Positions 44,001-53,918 are shown, counted from the stretch's first letter. The stretch: DNA of 64,000 bases from Pararge aegeria (GCF_905163445.1 NC_053187.1:17531001-17595000), one strand, 5' to 3'. Made by a program: numbers and translations. The notes: generated from the letters alone by a model not told the origin.

Positions 44001-44248
44001 CCCTTTTCCACATTGTATTTCAGATACAATTCATCCTGGTGCTATGCAATCTCTACTACCAGCAGAAGTTAACTCCGTGCCCCATTCCAGCCTTGTTCCA
44101 CTACTACTGCCTCTCCTGCATAATCTCCTTCTTCGTTCTCTTCATGAACTTCTATTTAAGAAGTTACTTTACTGTATCAAGGAAAAAAGCAGCACTGAAA
44201 AGTATGGAAGGAAACAATACTTGTGATGTTGGAATAAAAATAAATTGA
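37986..44248 (+). CDS. Very-long-chain fatty acid elongase (ELO/ELOVL family)
   Basis: ELO-family 3-ketoacyl-CoA synthase of the endoplasmic reticulum, which condenses malonyl-CoA with a fatty acyl-CoA in the first step of two-carbon elongation. Exons 37986-38043, 39121-39308, 42267-42335, 42642-42941 and 44024-44248 join to 280 codons including the stop (279 residues, within the usual 260-320). Landmarks: NRKPFQLKNALLFYN (residues 55-69), KHIDLLDTVFFVLRK (117-131), histidine box HVFHH (140-144) and NSFVHVLMYAYYG (170-182), plus several hydrophobic spans. The N-terminal exon is short and poorly conserved, so the start is the least certain part. Insect elongases supply cuticular hydrocarbon, wax, pheromone and membrane lipids; the substrate cannot be read from sequence. 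It is the only host gene recognised here. The last three residues lack a classical KKXX retrieval signal. Confidence 0.95.
38139..38178 (-). repeat. tRNA-like repeat fragment (intron 1)
   Basis: CGGAACTAACAGGATTTGAA matches the CGGAACCGACAGGATTTGAA end of the tRNA-like MITE at 44.5 kb. Confidence 0.5.
38200..38590. repeat. GC-rich TE-like block in elongase intron 1
   Basis: It contains CTTCCCGTGAAAGTCGTACG, CCCGTAAGCGGGGAAACAGG and GCACGTGCGGGGAAGCGCAG-like words, and is rich in CGCTCCGC. Its composition is unlike the surrounding intron. It may be a transposon piece or a regulatory island; no coding frame is convincing. Confidence 0.4.
38628..38700 (-). repeat. Family D fragment (intron 1)
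   Basis: AATTTGCTATAATCCGCGAA and AGCAGGAGAATCTGTACGGT are the reverse complement of the family D 3' part at 60.94 kb. Confidence 0.6.
38743..38959 (+). mobile_element. SINE A in elongase intron 1
   Basis: GACGATTGGCGCAGTGGGCA, a shortened B box region (AGGGTTCGATTCC), and a tail with GTCGTAGTACTTTTATTTAT. The middle is decayed. Confidence 0.8.
39121..39308 (+). CDS. Elongase exon 2
   Basis: Acceptor TTTTTTACTTCCAG, donor GTGAGT. It encodes the first membrane span and the conserved NRKPFQLKN loop. Confidence 0.93.
39610..39829 (+). mobile_element. LINE L 3' UTR in elongase intron 2
   Basis: TGGCTAAGTTTGTTGTGGGC, TCAGTTTTAAGTTAAAGAAT and a tail CGAATAAAACATTTTTTGAA match the reversed copy at 3.2 kb. 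Confidence 0.75.
39830..40791. other. Elongase intron 2, unassigned part
   Basis: AT-rich intronic sequence with no recognised repeat or conserved exon. Confidence 0.35.
40792..41079 (-). mobile_element. SINE B in elongase intron 2
   Basis: Reversed body (GCGGATTGGTGGACTCCACA, CCTTCACCGTTGAAGCAAG) ending CCCAATGCGCTATCACCGCT. Confidence 0.82.
41080..42266. other. Elongase intron 2, distal part
   Basis: AT-rich and no coding frame. No repeat is assigned with confidence. Confidence 0.35.
42267..42335 (+). CDS. Elongase exon 3
   Basis: A 69-bp phase-0 exon between TTTTTTCAG and GTAAGT. It encodes the variable loop YTRYIVKHG through RCPKGEDLKA. Confidence 0.88.
42642..42941 (+). CDS. Elongase exon 4 (catalytic core)
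   Basis: Exactly 100 codons between CTTCCAG and GTAAGC. It includes the HVFHH box and the downstream NSFVHVLMYAYY motif. Confidence 0.96.
42942..43435. other. Elongase intron 4, proximal part
   Basis: AT-rich at first, then a GC-richer patch (43250-43430) that may be an old LINE fragment. There is no readable frame. Confidence 0.3.
43436..43580 (+). repeat. Unclassified dispersed repeat, copy 2 (intron 4)
   Basis: TTTATCTTTCGCCTTATTCT, ACTAACAATAGAAAAAAGG and AATTGAAAGTTTTATTATGA run parallel to 32505-32640. Confidence 0.75.
43661..43790. repeat. Palindromic element (intron 4)
   Basis: TTATATCCCCTG, TCAGGGGATATAA forms a tight palindrome, followed by TTTTTGTCTCCTGCCTG and TTAGCCCC. It is related to the block at 4.4 kb and possibly to 57.63-57.68 kb. 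Confidence 0.5.
44024..44248 (+). CDS. Elongase exon 5
   Basis: Acceptor TTGTATTTCAG. It encodes the last membrane spans (VLFMNFYLRSYF) and a hydrophilic basic tail ending at TGA. AATAAA occurs within the final codons and TTTTTTTTATTTT follows, so the cleavage signal may overlap the coding end. Confidence 0.93.
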   Translation: MQFILVLCNLYYQQKLTPCPIPALFHYYCLSCIISFFVLFMNFYLRSYFTVSRKKAALKSMEGNNTCDVGIKIN

Positions 44249-44254
44249 GCGATT

Positions 44255-44400
44255 AAACTTTTTTTTTATTTTTTTATAGTCACAATCGACGAACCAAGCA
44301 GATGGCCCACTTGATGGTGAGTGGTCGCCTATGAATAGAGCAACACCTCACAGGGCATGTAAGGAGCAAGTCCTGCAACATGCCGCTGTCACAAAAAGCT
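44255..44400 (-). repeat. Dispersed repeat just 3' of the elongase gene
   Basis: GATGGCCCACTTGATGGTGA and GTAAGGAGCAAGTCCTGCAA look like a degraded retroelement 3' region. The exact family was not identified. Confidence 0.35.
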
Positions 44401-44464
44401 CTACTACTACTACAAATATTCTTATTCTGTACCTTTTAAAACACCTTTTAGAATTTTTATAAAT

Positions 44465-44602
44465 TTAAAAAGCATATACAAATTTTCGGAACCGACAGGA
44501 TTTGAACCTGCGACTCTCTCGGCAATCGTGGCCTGAGCGCTTTCTCCAATTATGCTACGGCTCTCCTACCGTCGATGCCGAAATTAGTATATGCCTTTTT
44601 AA
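44465..44602 (-). mobile_element. TTAA-flanked MITE with tRNA-like core
   Basis: TTAA (44465-44468 and 44599-44602) bounds inverted ends AAAGCATATAC and AAAGGCATATAC. The core, read on the minus strand, has an A-box-like TAGCATAATTGG, a B box GGTTCAAATCC, and a pairing of six of seven acceptor-stem positions. The TTAA flank recalls piggyBac-type insertion but may be coincidence. The D arm is weak, so it is probably not a functional tRNA. Confidence 0.6.
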
Positions 44603-44639
44603 CTTTTAGAATTTTCTAGACGAATATTAGTAGGACCAC

Positions 44640-44760
44640 AATCTAGTTGTGGAGCATAGACCCGCAATGCTGCTTTAATAAGGGTTGGTGAGCTTCAACG
44701 ATTACTATCTTATGGTATGTTAACCGGGACCGACGGCTTTAAGTGCTCTCCGAAGCACGA
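44640..44760 (-). repeat. Family E fragment
   Basis: GGAGCATAGACCCGCAATGC, GAGCTTCAACGATTACTATC and AACCGGGACCGACGGCTTTA parallel the block at 59.68-59.80 kb. Confidence 0.55.
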
Positions 44761-44799
44761 GTACGATACTGATTTTTTATAACTCTTTCACTATTAGAA

Positions 44800-45065
44800 T
44801 AAATATAAATAAATAAATAAATATACTAAGACAATACAAACATCGCCATCTAGCCCCAAAGTAAGCGTAGCTTGTGTTATGGGTACTAAGATAGCTAATG
44901 AATATTTTTATGAATACATACACATAAATACTTATAATGTACAGATAAACACCCAGACACTGAAAAACATTCATGTTCATCACACAAGCATTTTCCAGTT
45001 GTGGGAATCGAACCCACGGCCTAGGACTCAGAAAGCAGGGTCGCTGCCCACCGCGCCAATCGGCA
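44800..45065 (-). mobile_element. SINE A, full length
   Basis: The (AAAT)n left edge to CGCTGCCCACCGCGCCAATC. The reversed B box GGGAATCGAACCCAC is intact. Confidence 0.9.
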
Positions 45066-45102
45066 GGATGTTATAAGATTTCAGTCTGAAATAGTACTAT
45101 TT

Positions 45103-45204
45103 GTTATAAAAAGCCTACCCCTAAGTATTTATAACTCGTAATCGATATTTTCTTAATTTTATATCATCTGCATACCCTGTGCATACCCTCTTTGCACTCC
45201 ACTG
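45103..45204. mobile_element. hAT-type MITE (CAGTGGCG family), truncated
   Basis: Only the right half is present: AAAGCCTACCCCTAAGTATT through CCCTGTGCATACCCTCTTTG and CACTCCACTG. The left end is missing. Confidence 0.75.
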
Positions 45205-45639
45205 CTTGTAGATACACTATCTAGTACGTTTACATACACGGTCAGAGATTAAAGAAGACGTTCTTTGAACTTTGAACTCAAGGTTTAGTGAAAATATGGT
45301 TGTTGTAAATGATAACTCGTAAATATAATACTAAATGCTTACGTAAGTAATATAACGCACAGGATATATTATGTCTTGTTCTTATGAAAAACGTATTGGA
45401 ATAAGTAAACAGATTTTATAACAATAATTATCACTGGAATACAAGGTGAAATAAGTCTAGCTTTCTAAATAACTGTACCTAGATTTAATTTTTGGGTATT
45501 ATGTTCATTATTTCATAATTATGTTGAATTACTTAATATATAAAAATAATACTTAAAACTTAAATTAGAAATGCGGAAGTGTGTTTGATAGTTTGTTCTT
45601 CTTTCAAGCCCTAGCCACAGTTAGTAGATCCCATCAAAA
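45205..45639. other. Unassigned stretch
   Basis: No gene or recognised repeat is seen. Confidence 0.3.
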
Positions 45640-46030
45640 ACTATTTATTTCAATAGATGGCACTTTTGATGCGTAAATACATGTAAAATATGACATAGGA
45701 GTGAGTTGATGGCGATAAATAAATTCGTCAAGTTAAAACTAAAGCTACGAGGGTTCCAAACGCGTCCTGATCTAAGAAGAAGCTCACAAAACATAGCCGG
45801 TTGTTATTCACTTCATTAACGTCATTTAAAAACTATTAAAGTATTAGAGCAATAATTTACACCCAAGCTTTTTTATCGTTGACGTAGTCCTTAATAGGTA
45901 CTATAATAGGACTTTTCTATAAGTTTACGTTTAATACAAACTTTGATCTTTTTCAGAGACATCTGCAGGATATCACTGGTAATTTATTGTAAAATTGTAT
46001 GCAATTTCCTTTAAATGAATTACTTATTTT
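45640..46030 (-). mobile_element. LINE family L, 5'-truncated
   Basis: The reverse complement of the 12.48-12.91 kb copy, covering the ORF2 tail (through ACACCCAAGCTTTTTTATCG) and the 3' UTR (GATGGCACTTTTGATGCGTA). Confidence 0.78.
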
Positions 46031-46084
46031 ATTTAGTCTAGAATATTGCACTGTAAGTTTATTTAAACGTTTAAAGCCAAGTTC

Positions 46085-46086
<2 letters not shown>

Positions 46087-46115
<29 letters not shown>

Positions 46116-46330
46116 AAACCAACCGCTAATACATTTTTTCTTGTCCAAGTTTTACGTTGTGAGCTAAGTGAATGTTCAGCTTATTACAGGTTTTCACAAC
46201 GTTTACAAATAATTTCAAAATTAATTAAATTTTATATATAACTACATTACAAAATAAATGTCTAAAAATATTTTACTAATTAATAAGGTTATAACGTTAA
46301 AAAATTAAATAGAATTAAAATTCAAATTCA
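46087..46330 (-). mobile_element. LINE 3' end fragment (tentative)
   Basis: A (TTTA)n left edge followed by GGAAAACCAACCGCTAATAC, a typical reversed LINE tail in Lepidoptera. It is non-coding. Confidence 0.45.
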
Positions 46331-46439
46331 AATTAAATTAAATTTTTTTTTTAACATTAATGTCCAAGTTTAAGCTTATTAAATTTTAAATTTTGATATG
46401 AAGATTATGGGTGGTTGTCGGTTTCACCGAAATTTTTTG

Positions 46440-46590
46440 ATTTATTTATTTATACTCTTTATTTGCACGCAAAAAATACAGAAGAAGAATTAAAAAAACA
46501 CAGACAGAAGCAGTATACAAAAGGCGGCCTTATTGCTAAGCGATCTCTTCCAGGCAACCTTAGGATAAGGAAAACAAAAGGATAACAGAC
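46440..46590 (-). mobile_element. LINE 3' end fragment
   Basis: CTTTATTTGCACGCAAAAAA and AAAGGCGGCCTTATTGCTAA with CGATCTCTTCCAGGCAACC, shared with 37.57-37.69 kb. Confidence 0.6.
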
Positions 46591-47631
46591 TGCAGGTTGT
46601 GCATAATAAAAAAAAATACATACTAATAACTTCATACTTGAACTAATCGCACAAAAAAATAATACATAGAATAATAATAAACTAATATATAATTTAACAT
46701 GTCATAAACACATTAATAACAGTAAATACTAATACAAATCGTCTTTAATGTTAACTAAAGTTTCTGTAGATAATCCTTAAATTTATTTATAATAACAGAT
46801 ACCTAACTACAAATATATACAAATTATTTCTAAGTAATTTAAATTTGTTAGTGTAGATGCTATAAGTTAGTGTATTCTTTTAAGGATTGTATTTGTGTTT
46901 AATTTTCAGAAATAAGCTGTGAATTAAAATGAAGGAATAAATAAGTAAATAAAAAAATGTTATATAATGACAATTTGTAATACTAACATTAATATTAATC
47001 TTAACAAAAAATTATAATTATGGTAGTAGAATGAAAGGCTTTTTAATTTTTTTTTTTTAACAGAACACATTCTAAAAATTTGAATTCAAAACACAATATT
47101 TTCTTTTTTTTACTACGACAATGTTTACCTAAGAGACCAATCAACTTCATTTGGCATAGAGAAGAAAGGTCAAAGAGTATTAAAGGCTGCTGTTTATCCC
47201 AGGAAAACAGGTGTCCAAAGGCCTGCACACCGTCAAATATTGGTATATCGAGAAGAATCCACAACTTTGTCTTCTTCTAGACCTTATCTCAGCTATACTC
47301 GGTCAGCCCAACCGTCTTCCAAATCTTGAAGCGCCATCTTGAGAAGAATTCCAGTCATAGATACAATGTTTTTTTTTATTCCTCCATTCCTTTTATTGTT
47401 CAATCCATAAACAAAAATACATTGATTTATGTTACAGTTAAATGAATATTTAGTACGATGCATGGTTTTCTGTATATATACATGAGGTATGTGCTTCTAT
47501 TATCATGACAGCACGACGTTGTGAATAACAATATAAGTTACTATTAGTTTATTATTGACAAGGGATAAACAAACGAGGGATAAGATAGTCAATGATACCG
47601 AACAATATAAATAGATAGATACAATGGCAAT
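46591..47631. other. Unassigned AT-rich stretch
   Basis: No gene is seen. Opposing frames at 47043-47280 overlap and lack domains. Confidence 0.3.
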
Positions 47632-47810
47632 GGAAAACAAGAGCAATTGTATATTATTTTATAAAAAATTACCGAATGAAATCCTTGAGATGTCTCTCAA
47701 TAAGTTCTAAGTTTATATAAAACGTAAGCTTACAGAAAAATCCTATTTTTAACCTTTTTGCGGTATTTGCTTGGATTAAAAATAAAAGAAACTTAATTAC
47801 CCGGCTATAT
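47632..47810 (+). mobile_element. LINE family L ORF2 tail fragment
   Basis: TTTTATAAAAAATTACCGAA, CTTGAGATGTCTCTCAATAA and GTAAGCTTACAGAAAAATCC align with the 12.5 kb and 3.6 kb copies. It is degraded by a stop. Confidence 0.65.
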
Positions 47811-49181
47811 TAAGAAACCATATCAATATACATACGTGTTTAGTTTTCAGTGAGCGAAAAAAAAAACACAAGTGTTGTAATGTGAAAAACATAAAACACA
47901 AGTGTGGTAACAAAATCATTTAATTTTTTTATTTTTCCTGTCAAGACATGTTTTCGATTACCAAGATACGTGCTTGCCACAGGACGCGCTATGCGTCTAA
48001 AAAAGCTTGTAGTGACGGAAATATAACAACTACAAAGCAATATGGGCCCCCATACATTTACTCACATCACGAGAAAATTCACGCGATGCAATTTGTCCCG
48101 TGGCCAGCACGTTATACTTCACGGACGGCAATACGTGATAGTGAAATACCCTATGCGCAGTAGTGTTACGCCGAAGGTTATATTGGAGCAACGCGCGAAT
48201 AACTTTCATTTCCTTTTCCGCCGCCGCAACGCGTATCCGATAGTGTTAGTACACGTTCCTTGCGCATCATCTATTATTTTATATTTTCGTTGACTTACGA
48301 AAGGAGGGTTTGATATATTAATAATAGTTTGCTACAGCGAGGGTTCCCAACTTCTATGCCATTCTCAGAACAAGAACGGCCTCCTGGGACAGGCTTAGAC
48401 GCAGCACCATACTGGACACTTTAAATAACTTTACCTTTTAGGTTTTAAGTACTGCAAAATCGTTATTATTATTTAAAATTCTATTTTAGAACTAATCTAT
48501 TCAATGTTAGAACATTTGCTTGAAAATTAAGAATCATTTTACATTTAATTATTATATCATTTCATTATCATTTTTATAATGTTAAATTTTATAAAATAAA
48601 AAAAAAAACTGTTAAAAACTTATAAAGAATTATTATTATTTATTAGGTATTATTGTTAATATTAATATTGCTTCTTTAATTTAAGTCCTTTCCTACTAAT
48701 GCTATAACCGTAAAATTGTTATTTGTTGTAACGTTTTTTGTTGGGAGTGCTAGAATGCGCGCCACGAGAGAATTATGTCTACCCATTATCTCGTCAATCA
48801 CTGGTATTTTGGTATCACTAATTTTTTTAATATCGCGTGATAATTTTTGGGTTTAAATCAGTCTTCTTTTCAAAATACTCAATATTTCTATGTACGAATA
48901 GAAGTACAATATTTCTATTGAAGAATCTTGGTTGCATGTTATTAAATTGACTATCGACGTTATGTGAATACTAACGGTCCCCAATACTAGAGAACTTCGT
49001 CCGCGTATGAGTCAACCTTAAAAAATACTGATATGTTGTCGCGGACTGTTTCTTAGAACTTTTAAAGAGGGACTATATCGTCACACTACATACTTCCGTT
49101 GTTTATAAACATGACCTAACGATTTCAATTGTTTTTTTTTTTATATATAAAACGACTTTATGTTACTTGAATATAAAAGTT
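47811..49181. other. Unassigned, with a CpG-richer block
   Basis: No gene is established. At 47940-48300 a CpG-richer block (CAACGCGCGAATAAC, CCGCCGCCGCAACGCGTATC) holds two overlapping frames (47948-48163, 48042-48293) without known motifs. It could be a retroelement 5' region or a promoter island. Confidence 0.35.
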
Positions 49182-49447
49182 ATAAATAAATAAATAAATA
49201 TACTACGACAATACACACATCGCCATCTAGCCCCAAAGTAAGCGTAGCTTGTGTTATGGGTACTAAGATGACTGATGAATATTTTTATGAATTATATATA
49301 CATAAATACTTAGAAAATACATATAAACACCCAGACACTGAAAAACACTTAATGCTCATCACACAAACATTTTCCAGTTGTGTGAATCGAACCCACGGCC
49401 TTGGACTCAGAAAGCAGGGTCGCTGCCAACTGCGCCAGTCGGCCGTC
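49182..49447 (-). mobile_element. SINE A, full length
   Basis: (AAAT)n, then ACTACGACAATACACACATC through GTGAATCGAACCCAC and CTGCGCCAGTCGGCCGTC. Confidence 0.9.
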
Positions 49448-49738
49448 AAGTTATACATATGCTGCTGGGAACTTTTTCATACATCTCTCCCATCATTAAA
49501 GCAGCGTTCGTAGGGAACGTTTTCGTTGGACCGTTTTTTCTCAGGCTTACTTTGCAAATCAGACTACTACGCAAAGTTATTTTTAGTTTAATATGTATAA
49601 CCTATGGTAATGACAGATAATGTGGCTTTATATTAGTGAAAGAATTTTCAAAATCGGTTCATTAGTTCCAGAGATTACCCCCGACAGTGTCACATACTCA
49701 CACTTTACCGCTTTATAACATTAGTATAGAAGTATAGA

Positions 49739-49960
49739 TCCCTACTAATATTATAAAAGTCAATGTAAGTTTGTTTGTTACGCTTTCACGCAAAAACTAC
49801 TTAACCGATCCTCATGAAACTTTGTACACATGTTCTTGGAAGTGTTAGAAGTAATATAGGATACTTTTTATCCCGACATTAAGCTCGGGAGAGGGTATGA
49901 GTGTTAGACGATTTTACACCATAACTCCGACAAATTATAACTGATTTAAATAATTATTTT
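49739..49960 (+). mobile_element. Helitron-like element, 5' end
   Basis: Starts TCCCTACTAATATTATAAAA after an A, continues GTTTGTTTGTTACGCTTTCA, CGCAAAAACTACTTAACCGA and GTAATATAGGATACTTTTTA. Its 3' end is not found. Confidence 0.65.
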
Positions 49961-50393
49961 TGTACTATAGAGCTTAAAATATATAAATTGCGTTAGAATA
50001 ACGCGAACCAATGGTTACTAAATTAATCCGTAAAGCAAATGTCCGTAAAGTTTAGTTTCTACTGATATATTAAACGAGTAACACTGACCGCTTAGCCTCA
50101 TCGCGGCCTAAAATATATTCAAATATCTACTTAACAAAAAGTTAGATAATATAAATATTGAATTTTAATGCTAGGCCGTCGATGATTATGCTAGAAATCG
50201 AAGGCAATAAAATAAATGTTTCTTATGTAATAATTTGTAACAGTTTTCTGTCATTATGTGTTAATATTCAATCTACGTTTATAAGGTATTTTACTAGGCG
50301 TGTATTGGAATTATTTATTCATCTAACTTTTTTTTCTATATCAATACAAGTTGATGGTTAGATGTGATGTGATATGTATGGCAGTAATATTAT
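49961..50393. other. Unassigned AT-rich stretch
   Basis: No gene is seen. Confidence 0.3.
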
Positions 50394-50580
50394 ACCCATA
50401 CTGTAATCGGTTTGTACGCGACATCGTAACGGAACGCTGAATCGCTTAGCGGCAAATCTTTGTCAGTAGGGTGGTAACTAGCCACGGCCGAAGCTTTACT
50501 AGACCAGACCAGAGTAAATTCAGAAATTTTAAATTCCCAAAATGCCCTAGCGCTCACCGCTGCGCCGGGGAGGTAGTCTG
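50394..50580 (-). repeat. Family C dispersed repeat
   Basis: ATCGGTTTGTACGCGACATC, GGAACGCTGAATCGCTTAGC, GGTGGTAACTAGCCACGGCC and TTTAAATTCCCAAAATGCCC are colinear with 57.18-57.33 kb. Confidence 0.75.
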
Positions 50581-50751
50581 ACTTTTGCACTACGCAGATT
50601 TTAATCACCAGTAACCGAACAATACGGTATTCCCATTATTAAATGAGTGTGTTTCATTAAAATATGTCTTAAGTAGTATGAAGTAAAGTGTTTTTCTTTG
50701 TTTTAATATTAGTTCCTTGAGTTTTCTGTCCATTGCGTTTATATACCGATT

Positions 50752-51014
50752 GACGGCCAATTGGCGCAGTTTGCAGCGACCCTGCTTTCTGAGTCCAAGG
50801 CCGTGGGTTCGATTCCCACACCTGGAAAATGTTTGTGTGATAAGCATGAATGTTTTTCAGTGTCTGGGTGTTTATATGTATATTATAAGTATTTATGTAT
50901 TATATTCATAAAAATATTCAACAGCTATCTTAGTACCCATAACACAAGCTACGCTTACTTTGGGGCTAGATTGCGTATTGTCGTAGTATATTTATTTATT
51001 ATTTATTTATTTAT
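50752..51014 (+). mobile_element. SINE A, full length
   Basis: GACGGCCAATTGGCGCAGTT, B box GGTTCGATTCCC and a 3' end of TTTA-type repeats. Confidence 0.9.
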
Positions 51015-51379
51015 ACCTACTATTTAATCATGTTATATAAATATAAGACAAATATAAAGCCGCTGACTTGCCGACCCACGGCTATTGCATTGTATTTTTA
51101 AATTTATTGCAATTTACAATGCCATATATCAAATAGTTGAAACTAATATATGACTTACCGCTAATCTTTTAATAAAGAAGTAGAATTCAGTGTTTTCTCT
51201 GAGAGACTCGGATCAGTAAGTAAATAAAAAAATAAGATATTTAGTTTGTGATTTGAAAGCTATCGCGTCTAATCCCCTTAGATAAATTTCGCCCTTAGAT
51301 TATCTTACGATTACGAAACCTAATGTTAGCAGCTTTTCTTTTTTTTTCAACCTGGTAACCTGATATTAAATTACACCAT
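51015..51379. other. Unassigned stretch
   Basis: No gene or recognised repeat is seen. Confidence 0.3.
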
Positions 51380-51500
51380 ACAAATTCTCCTGCTGTTCGC
51401 GGAGTATAGAAAATTTAGAAGAAATTGTGAAGCTTAATTTTCATAATATTTTATGGATTTCCGCAAAGTAACGCCTGCTACTATTCAATATTTCTTTGGA
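51380..51500 (+). repeat. Family D fragment
   Basis: CAAATTCTCCTGCTGTTCGC, GAAGCTTAATTTTCATAATA and ATGGATTTCCGCAAAGTAAC are the family D 3' part. Confidence 0.65.
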
Positions 51501-51749
51501 GTGTTTCTCCCTTGACCTAAGATACTTAAAAATATAAACAGTAGTTTTCATATCATCATTCATCATACTATTTCGCAACTACAAAACTGTTGCTCACTGA
51601 GAGTGACGTACAGGTTGCAGAGTGATGGCAATCTTTCCGCATACAGTCTGTTAAGGGCCTACCTCAAACATAAATTAGTAACATAGTTTAATACAGGAAT
51701 TATTGCAAGACATCAATGCCAACAGAATATAATCGCTTTTTTTTTTAAT

Positions 51750-52411
51750 ATGAAAATCTCATCGGTCTTATGTTTAGCGTGTTCTACGTGGTACTGGTAT
51801 GGAATCCCAGGTTGGGATTTAAAATTGTTAGGTGTTGAGTTTTCGTCTATAAATTTTAATACACCACATTTGTACCAGGCTCAAGTGCGAACAAGCATGG
51901 AGTACTGTAGTCACCTGTGGGGTGGCTCTGCCAAGTACCAACTTGAAGCTTTGAATTCGGTGGATCGTCGCGCCAGGAGAATTATAGGCGACAATTCGTT
52001 AACACAGGCAAAACTACATAGTCTCCAGCACCGACGCAATGTTGCCTGTTTATCGGTTTTTTACCGGATATACTTCGGTGAGTGTGCTCAGGAACTTCAC
52101 AATCTTGTTCCCCCTTCCCCGTTCTACCACAGAACAGCGAGATACCGAGAGCGGTGGCATCCTTATGTGGTTGATATCCCATCAACACGCACGAAACGTT
52201 TTTTATCCACGTTTCTGATACGTGCCGCTAAGATGTGGAACGCCCTCCCGGTAACTGTGTTTCCTGCCACGTATAATTTAAGTACCTTCAAGGCTAGAGT
52301 GAATAGGCTTTTTCTAGGCAAGCGTGCTCCAACCTAGACCTCATCATTGCTTTCTAACGGGCATGATTGTCGTCAAACGCTGGCCTATCATTAATAAAAA
52401 AAAAAAAAAAA
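51750..52411 (+). mobile_element. Jockey-type LINE ORF2 C-terminus with 3' UTR
   Basis: An open frame to 52337 carries MEYCSHLWGGSAKYQLEALN, VDRRARRIIGDN and RHPYVV-like (RWHPYVVDIPSTRTKRF) and FLIRAAKMWNALPVTVFPAT motifs, i.e. the post-RT thumb and C-terminal region of an insect Jockey-group ORF2. The true reading begins near 51870; upstream residues are not LINE-like. It is 5' truncated. A short 3' UTR and poly(A) (52394-52410) follow. Having few inactivating changes, it is a fairly young insertion. Confidence 0.85.
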
Positions 52412-52493
52412 CAGGCCCAGCGTTAGGAATATGAACGTGTCGTAGGACACGTTCACTACAGTGCCAGTCATTATTAATAACATATTGTGATAA

Positions 52494-52808
52494 TATCGAC
52501 AGCCTAGTGGGTAGAACTTCGACTTCACATTCGTGTGGTCGAGCTCGAATCCCTCACACCTCTAACTTTTCCATGTTATTTGCGTTTTAAAGAATTTAAA
52601 CCTCATTTGCTTCAACGGTGAAGAGAAACATCGTGAGGAAACCTGCATGCCTAAGAGTTCCCAAAACGTTCCCATAGGCGTGTGACTTCCACCATTCCGT
52701 ACTGGGCCTGCGTGCTGGACTACAGTCTTAACCCCTTTTAATTGTGGGAGGAGACCCGTGCCCTTTAGTGGGCCGGTAATGGGTTGTAATGACGATGATG
52801 ATTGTGAA
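52494..52808 (+). mobile_element. SINE B, full length
   Basis: ATCGACAGCCTAGTGGGTAG, a damaged B box (GAGCTCGAATCCC), GTGAGGAAACCTGCATGCCT and GGGCCGGTAATGGGTTGTAA with a GATGATGATT-type end. Confidence 0.85.
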
Positions 52809-53874
52809 ATTCCATCTAGCCAGATTAGAAAAACGTGGAATCAGAGCCCACAATTGACCCAATACTCTAATTTTCTATTTCAAGTCGACAATAATGAAGT
52901 AAAATAAAAATCTTTTGTTTTCAGGATGTTTATCCATATATAAAAATTATCTTTGTACTGAACCCTTAATTATGCCTATTTATATTTAGTGACCTCTGCC
53001 TCGAAAACACCGATCTGCATAACTTAGTTCGATCGCATGAGATTATTGCTGTTTTCTTGAATGTGCTAATTAGAGAAATCGTTTTAATTATATCACAATA
53101 TTTACGCAATTTTATATAACTTTATTTATTTAAATCTTTATCGGATATGCAATGATAGTTTTGAAAACCCATCTAATTCTGAAAGGAGACCCGTGACCTG
53201 TGCTGTTAATCATGAAACTGCTGTTTATTAAAACTAGGATCCAGATAACATGTATTTCATTCCAAGCCGCTGTCTGTGTCATGAAGTTGACGTGAAGACT
53301 TGGAAGAGTTGGATTTAATCGTTTGGGGCCCTTAAATTTGTGTAGGTTAACTATCTGGTTCTGGTTTTGTCGGCCACAATTTATGGTATGATACCAATTT
53401 ATTATAATATTTCATGGTAAGCGTCAGCGAAAAGATACGCCTTGGTTTTTTTTATATGTATGAGGAACTGTATTTGTTAATGGAATGTTTTAACTTTTTT
53501 TAATTTATTCTTTTTATTTTTTAAGTAATAAAATTATGTATTTTTTTAGTACGTCGGACCCGTTTATTGTTCTCTCGTTCGACTTCCCAAGTCCGATTCT
53601 CGGCACGCACTTATAACTATTCGGAGTTATGTGTGTTCTGAGAAATAAAAAAAGCTGCGTGGGCGTGTAAAGTCGCAATTTGCCAGCGTGTTAGACTTCG
53701 GCATACGCTGACAAATCCGTATCTTGGCTTGGCCATTTCGGAGGAGTATGTCAGCATTTTGGAGTAAATATATCAATTGCGTTTTGGAGTATGTCACATG
53801 ATGATTTTTTTTTTTTAATTCTTAAGTATTATTCTGTTTTTACTGTTGAAGAACGTCTAAATTTCGAACGTAAA
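52809..53874. other. Unassigned stretch with SINE-like phrase
   Basis: No gene is seen. CCGATTCTCGGCACGCACTT with TTCGGAGTTATGTGTGTTCT at about 53592-53640 is a diverged SINE B head. Confidence 0.35.
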
Positions 53875-53918
53875 TGCAGAGTTAGCTTGTAGGTCCCCAC
53901 CTACAAGCTAACTCTGCA
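53875..53918. repeat. 20-bp perfect inverted repeat
   Basis: TGCAGAGTTAGCTTGTAGGT and its exact complement are separated by CCCC. Part of each arm overlaps words of the family C head (CTAACTTGTAG-like). Confidence 0.92.

Noticed and set aside
44485..44570. Functional tRNA gene on the minus strand
   Set aside because: A- and B-box-like words and acceptor pairing exist, but the D arm and anticodon stem are poor, position 1 is unpaired, and the core sits inside inverted repeats. Treated as a tRNA-like mobile element.
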